Positions 32,862 to 42,937 of a stretch of DNA of 64,000 bases are shown in pieces (position 1 is the stretch's first letter; each line of letters begins with the position of its first letter). The translations under genes were made by a program, and so were the position numbers. The notes under the pieces were generated by a model. That model was not told the DNA's origin and made no database searches. It saw only the letters and a program-made list of their open reading frames with translations. Source of the stretch: Tigriopus japonicus (taxonomy: Eukaryota > Arthropoda > Copepoda > Harpacticoida > Harpacticidae). The stretch covers positions 2,242,175 to 2,306,174 of the forward strand of contig CM021320.1 of NCBI GenBank assembly GCA_010645155.1, read 5' to 3'.

Positions 32862-33639
32862 AGGGTTAGTTGGTGGACTATCTCATCCATATCCAGTTTA
32901 TTGGATATTAACGGGATTTTCCTCCAGGGAATAACGGGGAGAAAGGGGATTTCCCTCCTTTTTCAAACATTTTCCCTTTATTTCTAAAAATAAGTTCATT
33001 TTTGAGTCTCTGTATTACATTTTCTGAGCATGAAGTTTTCTGACCTAAATATCTTCAACTTTGGAAGATTTCTTCAATTTCATCACGTCTCATCAAGTAC
33101 CATCAATGGTAGGCTTTTTGTAACATATCTTTTTTAATTTGATAATAAACAACATTTCTTTTTGTAAATAAATTTTATTGATATTTATATTAGGCCTTTC
33201 GTTTGATCGGCTATGTTCAAGGATGCCAAAAATTATTCAAACATGTCAAAATCGGAACAAAATTGGCTTTTTTTCGTTTATCCACCGGTTCATCCCGTTT
33301 ATCCCCCCGTTTATCCCCTAATTTATCCCGTTTATCCCCGGGTAAAGGGGATAAATCGAAAAAGTTGATCCCCCGAACAACCCTAACCCATCCCCACACA
33401 TTTTGCCCTTCCCTGATGAATCGTGAATGGAAAAAAGGTCGAAAAAGTGATGAAGTCTAGGAAAAGATGAAACAAAGCGTTTTTGAAAGAATTTGCTCCA
33501 AAAAATCTGCTTAATGTGGGCGAAAAAGCCGGAGAAAGTACTATTTTGATCATGAATTTTTTTAGGTACTCTATGTGACTCTGGTGACTCTGTGAGTCGA
33601 CCTAAAACACAAGAGTTTGTTTTTGGATGACAGAATGAG
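32862..33639. repeat. Intergenic with a GTTTATCCCC tandem array (about 33275-33348)
   Basis: Five or six diverged units of about 12 bp built on 'cgtttatcccc' make a strongly strand-asymmetric C/T tract. The array closes with 'cccgggtaaaggggataaa', which is the inverse of a unit, so the tract can also fold back. No gene is seen. Confidence 0.6.
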
Positions 33640-34790
33640 CCCAAACATTTTGGCGTTAGAAAAGAGAATTAAAAGAGATACTGGCTTTACATCCACCGAC
33701 AAAATCGTCCATAAATTGGGACTCCTAGATATGTAATAGAGTTAAAACGATCCATAGACAATAAGCACCTAAGCAAGTTTACGAATTTAGATATGCAAAC
33801 TCAAAGCGAAAATCGAAACGTAGAGTAAGCCCCTTTATCGACGTAGAAGTTGTAGAAACAAATGCAAAAGTTCAAGCTGACTTGTTAAGCGAAAAAATTC
33901 AAGAAAGTTTTTCTGTTCCTTGCAACACGCATGCAAGTCAATTTCATCGTAAGGGCGAAATTGAAGGGTTTAATTTTGGTGACTGGATGGTCACAGACCA
34001 ACAGGCTAGGTCGGCAATCCGGGAGCTCAAGGTTCCAAGCTCTCCTGGTCCAGACTTAATTTCTTTTTTTATGGTCCAAGCCTTGGCCCTAACCTTTTGT
34101 TACCTCATGCGCCGAACATTAGATCATAGTGAGTTTCCAAAGACACTCAAGATGGCTCATGTGTTGCCTCTATTAAAAAAAACACCTTGCCCGAAAAGTA
34201 CAAACCAATTTTCCTCACGTCAAATACAGCTTAGGTTTTGGAGAAAATTATGAAGGCCAAACTTTTGACTTGTGTTGAACAAAATATTTTTTTCCTCCAA
34301 ACCAACACAGGGAGTGTATTAGAAATGTTGGAAACGCACAAATTCGTTGACGTTGTTTACCTCACTTGAGCCATAGCTTTTGACAAGGTCGACTATGGAT
34401 TGCTACTTAATCGTTTATCTATCATCGGAAAACATGGTAAAAAAATTCAGAGGATCATTAATTTTATAACGGGAAGAGAGCAAAGGGTAAAAGTTGAGGA
34501 TATTCTAGGTCAAAGTGGGAACGTTATTAGGAGTTATACAAGGTTCAATCCTAGGCCCCTCCTCTGTATTATATTCATCGCCCCTCTCCGAAGCGTCCCT
34601 AATCATTGTTCCTCCTTTGCTGACGACACAAAACTTGAGCACAAGATCACTAGAAAAGAAACTGCACAATAAATTGTATAATTCGTTTAACAAACCATTG
34701 CTGAATAATTCACCTTCTCTTCTTGAATTGGGAAAACAAGTTTTGATACCTCACATCTCAAGTTCAAGACCTTTCTGAACGATTCCATTT
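33640..34790 (+). pseudogene. Degenerate LINE reverse transcriptase, forward strand
   Basis: Pieces in order are LLSEKIQESFS (about 33880), the SSPGPDLIS box with TLKMAHVLPLLKK (33882-34253), FDKVDYGLLLNRL (about 34380-34420), REQRVKVEDILGQS and an intact FADDTKLEHK (to about 34645). Stops and frameshifts break the frame at least three times. It is the same broad Jockey/CR1-like style as 21769-24175, but a separate copy on the other strand. Confidence 0.85.
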
Positions 34791-34970
34791 GACTAAAAAC
34801 TCACGGAAATACAAACTTGTTTAGCAACTGTTTCCAATGATCTCTTAATATCCAGGTGCTATAATAAACCAAGGATTTCTTAATTTAAAGGATCTGAACC
34901 CACATCGGAAATAGTACCGTTCTCAAATTATGCGTCATTCAGGCAACCCAAGCCAGTTAATTCTCATTGG
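34791..34970. other. Short spacer before a MITE
   Basis: Nothing recognised except the target-site motif CTCATTGG at 34963-34970. Confidence 0.4.
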
Positions 34971-35347
34971 TAGGGGAGCAGATTTCAGGCAAATAAGATT
35001 TTATGTCCCAAAACATGTTTGTATAGTATTTGTTGGTTTTGAAAGTTTATTTGCCTATTTTCATTTTATTTGCCATTTTTGGGTAAATAAATACAAAATT
35101 TGTCGGTTTTGGGGCAATGGGCAATTAAATGCAAAATTTGTAGGTTTTTGGACAAATCGATGCAAAGATAGTCTTTTGTAGTTATTTTCCAAATTTAGTG
35201 GCCAATTCTGTTATATTTTGCTAAACCTTTCGTGCCTTTTTGCCATTTGATTTGCCATTTCCTGTTTTAAATGCCATTTTATTTGCCATTTTGGACATTT
35301 TTATCTAAATATATGGTTATTTAGGGGCTTAGAAATCTGCGCCCCTA
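34971..35347. mobile_element. hAT-like MITE, 377 bp, exact 8-bp target duplication CTCATTGG
   Basis: The left end, TAGGGGAGCAGATTTC, and the reverse complement of the right end, TAGGGGCGCAGATTTC, differ at one base. CTCATTGG stands directly outside both ends (34963-34970 and 35348-35355). The interior is AT-rich with many 'tttgcc' and 'gcaaat' motifs and no transposase. The ends resemble those of the element at 7960-8976 only in the opening TAGGG. Confidence 0.92.
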
Positions 35348-35355
35348 CTCATTGG

Positions 35356-35798
35356 GCAGGATTGGTCACATTTGCCATACAAAAGATGACGAGGTCATTG
35401 GCCAGCAAACAGCATGATTTCTTATATTGGTGAAAAAACAACATTTTACACTTGAAGTATTTAGTTCCTTCGCAATTCATAAGCTCATGGCAGGTTTCTA
35501 CTATTTAAAGAAATGACTTGAGCCTTCATTCTTTATGCAAGATCCAAATCACAATTAGAGTTAGTCTACAATTTGCAGTCACCCTTGTTTGTTTGGCCAG
35601 TTGCTTCTCACTCACAACATTTGAAATATCTTGAATAAAATGAATGATCATCTTGAAATGTGATAAATTCATCTGTGCAGTGCCTTTTACGTGTATTTTT
35701 AAGCCATGTTCAGTTCGTTTGACCGTTGTAACAAGAGTGCGACGCGTCGATCGCATTTTGCAAGAAGAGGTTAACACAATTTATGGTGTTATTGCAGC
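35356..35798. other. Intergenic, nothing recognised
   Basis: Short frames on both strands overlap each other and carry no motif. Confidence 0.4.
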
Positions 35799-36041
35799 AA
35801 TTACTAGTGACGTCATCATTTTTGGCGGGAAAAAAAGTTTGGAAGACTTGTGTTTCTGATGAGCGTGCGAGGTAACTAAAACGAAGGTTTAGGCCTGGTA
35901 ATTGCAACAATGCATTTCTTATCAACACAACTTGAAGTTGAAATAGCAATTCTTGACATTGTTTTTGCAAAAAAGTATGTTTCGTTACTTTTATCTAAAA
36001 TTTCGCTACAAAAGTTGAGAGGGTTCTTCCGAACTTTGAAA
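35799..36041 (+). repeat. Dispersed repeat DR-G, copy 2
   Basis: It aligns with 31621-31867 (see that entry), with scattered substitutions and small gaps. It is non-coding. Confidence 0.8.
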
Positions 36042-36759
36042 AGACCCTTGAAAACTGAGATTTTTTCTGACGGCTAACGGCAGCAGGTCCGTAAAATGAT
36101 CCGGTAATCACTCCCATTAACGAAAAAAGGAAAGAAACATTTATTACATGTGTAGTTAACAAAGACAACCATATTGACAACAACCTGATCCAACGAAACT
36201 CACTAGAAGTTGTTTTCAACCTACTGACAGTAATTTTCCGAGTTTTACTTATGATCTGGCTTTAGCTTTGCCTTCCTTTCTGACTTGGATTTCAGATTAA
36301 TTATCATTGGCAAAGTTCTTTCCAAGCAAATTGAAAATCCATCTCACAATATCTGGAATGTGCTTTAGAATAAATGAATGTTCAAAACCGATTCAACAAA
36401 AACATCACTAGGATTACGAGAATAAATAACTCTTCTTGGTCCGTTTTTTTGTTCAAAGCGTCATTTTATAATCCCCAACTGTGCATATAACCAAAATATA
36501 ACATCTAAAACACATCCATAAGCCACAAAATCCCCCTACAATATCAATTGCTTCATGATTTTCTTTCGGTTTTCATTTTTAAAGTACTTGGATTCAACGG
36601 CAAAATCAGACACGAGGGATTCTTTCCCTTTGAATAAGAGATCTTTCAAGAGATGTAACAAATTGCACAAGAAAGCTGCTTGAAGTCCCAAAATGTACCT
36701 TTAATTTTGTTGAAATGACTTTTACCCATAAACACATATTGAACCTCAGTCATCTGTTG
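36042..36759. other. Intergenic, nothing recognised
   Basis: AT-rich. No supported frame or repeat border. Confidence 0.4.
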
Positions 36760-37045
36760 CAACTTCGTCAGCCTCTCGAGCCTGCTGGCCTTTATCTTCT
36801 CGTTAAGAAGTTGGCGTCCGGCTCTGACATAGGACGTCAAGTGCAGGTCCTCTTTGACGGCCCTGGCCACAGTCCTCCTCCTGCTCAAGGATCGTCTGGC
36901 CGCGTTCGCCGATATGGACACCGCGGGGTTTGCCTTGATGGACCTCTTCAGGCCCGCCAAGAACGTGGGGGTCCGCTTTTTTTGCACAGTGTGGGCTGCA
37001 GGGGCGTCTCCGGCTTGCCCAGCATGTTCAATAACTCGCTACAAT
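36760..37045 (-). pseudogene. Mariner/Tc-type transposase N-terminal fragment
   Basis: The reverse frame from about 37045 to 36760 contains KKRTPTFLAGLKRSIKANP, SRRRTVARAVKEDLHL, then YVRAGRQLLNEKIKASRLER. This is the paired-type helix-turn-helix DNA-binding region of mariner-like transposases that carry an RAVKEDLGL-type motif. The catalytic DDE/D domain is absent: after LTKLQ the frame runs into unrelated residues and stops at 36646. The sequence is markedly richer in G+C than its neighbours, which fits a recent insertion. No terminal repeats could be matched. Confidence 0.7.
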
Positions 37046-38345
37046 CTTTATTTAACAAGTTCCACAACAAGAGGTCCTAAACTTTTTGGCTCCTTGACGG
37101 AATACTCAAAGGCCAGGGTCACGTCAATGAACATGACTGATGATGGGATGCTTTGATCTACAGAACGATTCCTTGATTTCAGACTCACAAGTATTGGTGT
37201 TGTAGGACAACCTATCAATTACTTTAAACATATCACTTAAATCGATAAAGAACAATAAAGTTTGCTCTATAACCTATTACCCTTGCTGCTATTTTCTGCG
37301 ATACCGCAAAAAATAATGTTGCGAAAGTTGCGAAATGTTGCGAAAATAAAGGTGAGAAAAGAGCGTTGCTTATGGCAAAAATACGGAATAATTTCTCTCC
37401 TTCATGATGTACTTTTATTGAGGAGAAATAGCAACAAAATGGAGCTTGTACAGGTAAACTGAATCTCTGGAAAAGCGTGGAAATTAATTAATTGTCAATC
37501 AGAATGAGGAAAAAATGGAGTGTTGGCTTTTTTGTCAAAGTATTTCCGAATGTGGCATTCAAAACTCAGGCATTTTGGGCATGTTCTAGAAATTATTCAG
37601 TCTTCTTCCGGATGCTACCAAAGCCACTTAAAGAACTCTCTGGACTCATCCTTATGAACTTCAAGATGGGGATATTAAGGTTGTAAAAAATAAAATGTGC
37701 CGTTCATAGGGACGAGTAAAATCTGATCAACCTGAAAAATCGCTTATGACATAAAGTGTGTTTTCAAAAATAAACCAAACATTTTTACAGGACCAAAAGT
37801 AAATTTCCAATTGAATTGGGTAACAGAAACTTTTCAGTTTTTTTGGGCGTTAAAATTGCATCATGTTTCTACGAGTACTGCATTGACAATTTTGTCACCA
37901 AAAGTATTGCCTTCCAACCATTTTTGTTAGAACCAATTGCGTTGCGTTCCTTTTAAGCTCCATTAATTTTCTGCAATATATTATTTCTTTACTCTTATAC
38001 TTGAACGGACCTAGGTGGCAATTATAAAATTCTTTTTGAAGGCCAAGAGATCATATCTCGTGACAATTAAGTAAGGTTTTGCCGAGTAGGTAAAGTATGG
38101 AAGTAAATCGCCCCCTTTGATCTGAGATATCATCTATGTTTTGTCTCGGTCAGGATATTTGCTATTTGAATGAAAATGAAGTATGGTGTTACTTGATTTC
38201 TTTTTATTCGTCGAATAGGGCAGACATTTATGATTAGAAATTCCGTTGAAACGTATATTTTAAACAACTGAATTTTCGAACCATTTGCAATTCGATTCCC
38301 TCCTGTCACTTCAATAAAAGTAAAGTAATGGTCATATGTATGTAC
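37046..38345. other. Intergenic, nothing firm; possible small second exon at 38130-38302 (-)
   Basis: If the CAG at 38304-38305 on the reverse strand acted as acceptor, a 43-nt intron would join the exon at 38346-38637 in frame to an ending GNRIANGSKIQLFKIYV... and stop at 38130. That intron is unusually short and the appended peptide is not recognisable, so I keep it only as a possibility. Confidence 0.3.
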
Positions 38346-38637
38346 CTGGCAATGTTGCTTGATCTGGGCCTTCGGGAGAACGGGTATCCGCAGTCGTTTG
38401 TTCAAGTTGTCTTTGTAATGCTTCAACAGAAAAATTACTCCTTAACGAAGGAGAAATCGGTCGAATCAGATGTGGTTCAGAACCTTGAGGCTGCACATAG
38501 CCCGGTTTGAGTAAAGACACAACCAGATTAGAATATCTAGTATCGAAGCAGTTCTTGTCGTGACATGGAAGAAATGTCAGCAAGATCACAACACTCCACA
38601 AGAGCTCTCGAAGAAAGCAGACATAGGTGGGTAACAT
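38346..38637 (-). CDS. Candidate first exon of a secreted protein, 97 residues
   Basis: ATG at 38637 with A at -3. The peptide opens with a convincing signal sequence (ELLWSVVILLTFLPCHDKNC, about residues 11-30), followed by a polar segment with QPQGSEPHLIRPISPSLRSN and a helical stretch EALQRQLEQTT. The frame runs into a splice-donor-like sequence, CAG|GTACAT, at 38346/38345 in phase 1. It lies 383 bp downstream of the receptor kinase gene at 39021, in the same orientation. No cysteine knot or other ligand signature is visible in this part. The rest of the protein would lie in unlocated exons. It could also be an independent short gene ending shortly after the junction. Confidence 0.5.
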
Positions 38638-38738
38638 TTTTATGTACTATAAATACCAGCGATGTTCTCGTGGCGCACTCTGGTTCGAAACTAAATCCCT
38701 TGACCGATTCACAAAACTGCAAGGACATTTCTAACCAC

Positions 38739-38771
38739 CTATCATCATCATCATCATCATCATCATCATCT
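38739..38771. repeat. (ATC)n microsatellite, about ten units
   Basis: Uninterrupted ATC repeat; a CACT run (about 38844-38860) lies nearby. In a reverse frame it would encode a run of about ten Asp, but that frame opens on GTG and has no other support. Confidence 0.95.
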
Positions 38772-39020
38772 CCAGTGTTGAGCTTGAAATCAAAATGAAC
38801 CGCCTGAGATGTGCGTAATGGCAAAATGGACACACACGTGGACTCACTCACTCACTCACTCAGAAACGCAGGGGCTCATGCGCCTTCACACCACTAGTCA
38901 CTCATTTGATCGAATCCTAAACTAAAGGGGGGCAATGTTCTGGCATCGAGGTCTGAGTGATCGCTGAAGCTTACGAAGACCATCCAACTCAAACGGAATT
39001 CAGGGGGAAAACGGTGGTAT

Positions 39021-42000
39021 TTAGTTAGCCTTCGTCTGTGGACACAAATACTCGCCGTCAATGGTTGGTAGTACATTCAAGTATTGTGAATTCTCGACGC
39101 ACTTGGGTAAAGGTGGTAGAATAACTTGAGGTGAAGACGAGGTTGAATCAAAATTAAATGAGCTTCCACTCCTTGGAGAAATGCTGTCAGTGGTGGAGTT
39201 ACAGGAAAGAATTTTAGTGAGGTGTCCAACAATGATGCAAAATGAGGGCCTCGATTTGACATTTTTACTCCAACACATATTCATAAGAGCGAAGATCTCG
39301 TCTGAAGCATACTCGGGACGAGAGGGCCTTGAGTTTTGAATACTCTTAAGCAATTGATTGTCGTTCGTTATTCCTGGGTATGGCCTATTTCCCATCGAGA
39401 ACAACTCCCATAACAAAATGCCGAATGACCAAACGTCAGATGCAGTTGTGAAGATGGAATGCTCAAGTGACTCGGGTGACATCCACCGGACAGGAAGAGC
39501 AACGTTTCGTAATTTCATGTAGGAGTTGGTATTTTGAATGTTTCGCGCCATTCCGAAGTCGGACACTTTTGCCTTTCTATCGCTGGCGATCAGAATGTTT
39601 CGACACGCGAGATCTCCATGTAGTATTCCCAAATTGGAAAGATAATCCATCCCTATTGCCACGTGTCTTGCCCATTCGCACAGGTCACCTTTGGTTAAAT
39701 GGCGAAAATCGTTTTCATAAACAATCCCAAAACGATCTTCTATTTTCGGATCGAAATTTGGTGAATTTTGCTTGAATAATAAAGGAAGCCTCGATTCTGA
39801 ATCGATGGATTGGGCGGATTTTGGGCCGCCTTGATCATATCCACTGCCCTCATACGGGGGTTTGCTCTTGTTCAATGACATGTTATCTTGTTGGAAGGTC
39901 CAGCGGTTTATTTGTAGGATGTTTAAAAGGTTACCGAAGGGACAATACTCCATGATGACGTAGAGCTGTCGTTTCTCCAATAATCCTGTGTGGGCTCCAA
40001 AAAAGTTAACGATGTGATCGTGTTTGCCAATTTCTTTCAGAATCTGCAGCTCTGACTTCAGTTCGTCAAGATCTTCTTTTTTGGTTTTTGGCTTCATCAT
40101 TTTTATTGCCACATCCATGGTCTTTTTGGGATTCTTTCGGTCCAATCCAGAAACGGCACCCTTTCTGACTTGCCCAAAGTTCCCTGACCCTATAATGCCT
40201 CCAAATGTGATATTCTCGTAAGGAATCTCCAGATCATTTTCTTTAGAACCCACAGGAATTTTACTTTTGTTTCTTCGGTGGCGTCTCCAAAGCAAGGCGA
40301 AAATCACGAGTAAAAGAATGAATAATGGTATGAATATTGATATTATCAATATCCAAGCCATTTTTAGGTAAACTTTGCTTTTCAATGCAACGACTATGCT
40401 GTCTTTGCTCTCCCCGCGAATGTTTTGAGCCTGACAGGCGTAGCTTCCCTCATGACGGTCCATTTGAGCATTGACAATTCTCAATCGCTTTTGGTTTTTG
40501 GACAAAATGATGTCGGAGCTATTTTTTAGTTGTTGATTATTCTTCCACCATGATAGAATAGGTATTGGATGTCCTTCAAGTATGTTGCAAATCAAGGTGA
40601 TGTTTTTACCGATTACAAACGGTCTTTTCTCATCTTCAACCCGTAAAGAGACTTTTGGCGCCGTAAAAAACAAATCTGTGTTGTAATTTTGTTCGGTTGG
40701 AATGTCACTCAAGAAACTTTGGAGCAACATGCTTTCATTCAGTAAGTTCCCCCGGCAAGTATAGTTACCCGGTTGCTCGATCTTTATTCTTCGGGATATG
40801 TGGCTCTTTGTCAAATTTTTAGTCGATTCTATGCGATCAGAAAGAGAGTTCGGAAACATCCACGTTATTGAACTGTAAGCTGTTCGCAATGCATTGCATT
40901 TAAGGAATATGTCGTTGTCCAAGATTTCACTCTCCAGCGACAAAAGCTTTCCGTCCGTGGCGTAGAATAAACCAAAAGAATCCGTTTGACATCCATGGTA
41001 ATTACACACTTCAATCGTGATAGCTTGGTTTTGTGTTAAATTTAGGTCAGGAAATGTTAAAATTCCTTGAAAGGTAGTCACATTGTTAAGTTGGCTGTTC
41101 AAGGAGGACCCGTTTGTTTCGCATCCTCGAAGATCACATGTCTCAATTTTGACCGTTGCGGTGATTGTGATATTGTCAATTGGATATCCAACGATGTATG
41201 CGTTAACATCCCTTAGACTTTGGTGTTCATCCGAATAGATTCTCGAGATGGGCACCTGCAATTGCGGAGGTCCTCGCACAAGAAGCGTCATGTTGATGTG
41301 GGATTGCAACGTTGTTTGGTTTGTTCCATCTCTTATATTGAGTGTGTAGTGTCCCATGTCCGCCAGAGTAACATTTTGAATTTGACACATCACTTCCACA
41401 TAACCTCGACTTTCAGACTTTGAGACAGAGATGTTGGGTTCGGCAAAGGAGTTGTTCGAAGTGATATTCCTCCCATCCGGAGTTTGCCAAGTTACTTTGG
41501 GCTCGAATGAAACGATGGCATGAATAACCCAATGTGCCTCATCAAACAAATCGACTTCGACAATTGGGTTAAAAGCTGAAGAGTCCCACTTAATGAATAT
41601 CCTCGGGATGACCGTGATGTTTATTGACTTTGCAAGTGAATGTTTGGGTGGTGAATTGGGTGAAATGAGCTCCGCTTGGCATTCATATGTGCCATTCAAG
41701 TCTTCAGTAATATTATGAAGCTTCAGTGTGGAAACGACCTCATTTTGCGACTGATTTAAAGTTATACTTGCTTGCTCCCTTTGTAGAGCATTACGAAATC
41801 CCTGTGGTCCGTCCCACAGTAGCTTAACATCGGTTTGAGGCAATAGGTGTTTATCGATCTTGCACTCCAGGGTTTGATTGTCTGATATCGGCCAAAAAGT
41901 AGTTTGAGCAATGATTCGCGGCATGAGTGGTTCATCAATTTCGGTACTGAACTTCAAATAAAATTTGAGGGATTCGGTCATGTTTTCCCATTTGGCCATG

Positions 42001-42566
42001 CACTCAAAATTACCGTTGTGCCAAATCAACATGCCTTGAGTAATGATGAATCCTCTTTTCGGTTCAAAGACAATGTTATACTCGGCGAGATTCTCAATCT
42101 GTTGGTTCATATCCTCTCGTATTAAGCTGATCTCCACGTCCTCGTGGGTTGGACGACAAGGAATGATGGCCTGTCCAGTTGAAACCTTAACAACGCTTCT
42201 CTGGCTTGACTGAGGAAGGGGAATGAGTAGTTTGTTTGTCGTTTTGACAAATAAGTACTCAAGAGCGACAACTTTGGAGGAGTTTTCGAAGCATTGATAA
42301 AGTCCAGCGTCTGTGAAATTGACCAATGGAATCTTTAATTGGCTAACAAAAATCGTTTTTGTGTCATCCAACGGATAAGCGGTCTCGATGATTCTTTGGT
42401 CGTCGATTGGTTGATTGTCCTTGAACCAGACGAGTGAATTGAATTCCGATGAACAATTCAAGGTCCAAGGTTCACCTTCACTAACAACAAAACCACTGGC
42501 GATAAACTTGGACGGAAGGTCAAAGCACAAGCAGCTCGCAACAAGTAAAACCACTCTCATCTTCAT
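39021..42566 (-). CDS. VEGFR/PDGFR-class (Pvr-like) receptor tyrosine kinase, 1181 residues, single exon
   Basis: A plasma-membrane receptor kinase expected to bind PDGF/VEGF-like ligands, dimerise and phosphorylate tyrosines. A signal peptide (about 1-24) is followed by seven Ig-like units. Ig1 has C38-C92, Ig2 C137-C189 with IIPCRPT, and Ig3 C235-C296. Ig4 has no cysteine pair, as in family members, and Ig5-Ig7 run to about 715. A membrane span (about 736-760, ending in WRRHRRNK) precedes the split kinase: GSGNFG 793-798, VAIK with K822, alpha-C E839, an insert of about 70 residues (890-957), the catalytic loop HGDLACRN starting at H983, DFG 1003-1005, and SPE in place of APE. The tail has SQYLNV, a Grb2-type Y-x-N site, and GEYLCP. 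HGD replaces HRD. The ATG at 42566 gives a good signal peptide. There is no intron across 3.5 kb, which is unusual for this family. It is a tandem paralogue of the gene at 42938-47107. Confidence 0.95.
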   Translation of the reverse strand: MKMRVVLLVASCLCFDLPSKFIASGFVVSEGEPWTLNCSSEFNSLVWFKDNQPIDDQRIIETAYPLDDTKTIFVSQLKIPLVNFTDAGLYQCFENSSKVVALEYLFVKTTNKLLIPLPQSSQRSVVKVSTGQAIIPCRPTHEDVEISLIREDMNQQIENLAEYNIVFEPKRGFIITQGMLIWHNGNFECMAKWENMTESLKFYLKFSTEIDEPLMPRIIAQTTFWPISDNQTLECKIDKHLLPQTDVKLLWDGPQGFRNALQREQASITLNQSQNEVVSTLKLHNITEDLNGTYECQAELISPNSPPKHSLAKSINITVIPRIFIKWDSSAFNPIVEVDLFDEAHWVIHAIVSFEPKVTWQTPDGRNITSNNSFAEPNISVSKSESRGYVEVMCQIQNVTLADMGHYTLNIRDGTNQTTLQSHINMTLLVRGPPQLQVPISRIYSDEHQSLRDVNAYIVGYPIDNITITATVKIETCDLRGCETNGSSLNSQLNNVTTFQGILTFPDLNLTQNQAITIEVCNYHGCQTDSFGLFYATDGKLLSLESEILDNDIFLKCNALRTAYSSITWMFPNSLSDRIESTKNLTKSHISRRIKIEQPGNYTCRGNLLNESMLLQSFLSDIPTEQNYNTDLFFTAPKVSLRVEDEKRPFVIGKNITLICNILEGHPIPILSWWKNNQQLKNSSDIILSKNQKRLRIVNAQMDRHEGSYACQAQNIRGESKDSIVVALKSKVYLKMAWILIISIFIPLFILLLVIFALLWRRHRRNKSKIPVGSKENDLEIPYENITFGGIIGSGNFGQVRKGAVSGLDRKNPKKTMDVAIKMMKPKTKKEDLDELKSELQILKEIGKHDHIVNFFGAHTGLLEKRQLYVIMEYCPFGNLLNILQINRWTFQQDNMSLNKSKPPYEGSGYDQGGPKSAQSIDSESRLPLLFKQNSPNFDPKIEDRFGIVYENDFRHLTKGDLCEWARHVAIGMDYLSNLGILHGDLACRNILIASDRKAKVSDFGMARNIQNTNSYMKLRNVALPVRWMSPESLEHSIFTTASDVWSFGILLWELFSMGNRPYPGITNDNQLLKSIQNSRPSRPEYASDEIFALMNMCWSKNVKSRPSFCIIVGHLTKILSCNSTTDSISPRSGSSFNFDSTSSSPQVILPPLPKCVENSQYLNVLPTIDGEYLCPQTKAN

Positions 42567-42937
42567 TCCATATTTGAAATGGTGCCCTTTGAAGTTGAAA
42601 ATAATTTACCTGTCCAGCACAATAAACCTGGCGAATTGAATTTGACTTTGGCGTTTGTAATCTTCGAAAACAAATATCCCTAATCTCTGGATGAGTCATC
42701 CAAAGCGTCATGTTCTCGTAAAGTTGTAAAAAGAAGCTTGAACAAGGACCTCAACAAAATCTGATATTTTGTCAATGTGCAAGGTTCGTTGGCAAATAAT
42801 TTATTTTGAAAACAAAAAGATTTGATAATAAAAGTCATATATACTTTTTCAAAGAAGGAAATAGAATATGTTTAAGCTGATTCCTTTGCGTATGCTCGCC
42901 GTTTCATATGATTAGGATCAATACTTTTGAATTAGTT
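42567..42937. promoter_or_regulatory. 371-bp spacer between the two receptor genes; must hold 3' end and promoter
   Basis: The upstream receptor has to terminate and the downstream one to start within this spacer, unless they share a transcript. A GT donor-like CAG|GTAAAT occurs on the - strand at about 42610, followed only 26 nt later by an AG, which is too short for an intron. I see no clear TATA box. Confidence 0.4.
42800..42805 (-). terminator. Candidate polyadenylation signal AATAAA for the upstream receptor gene
   Basis: AATAAA on the reverse strand, 133 bp past the stop at 42938 and about 235 bp before the next receptor start. Confidence 0.5.

Noticed and set aside
38537..38851. Reverse frame with ten consecutive Asp
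   Set aside because: The Asp run is the (ATC)n microsatellite, the frame opens on GTG and nothing else supports it.
42567..42620. Intron just upstream of the shorter receptor ATG (CAG|GTAAAT ... CAAAG)
   Set aside because: It would be only about 26 nt, too short to splice.
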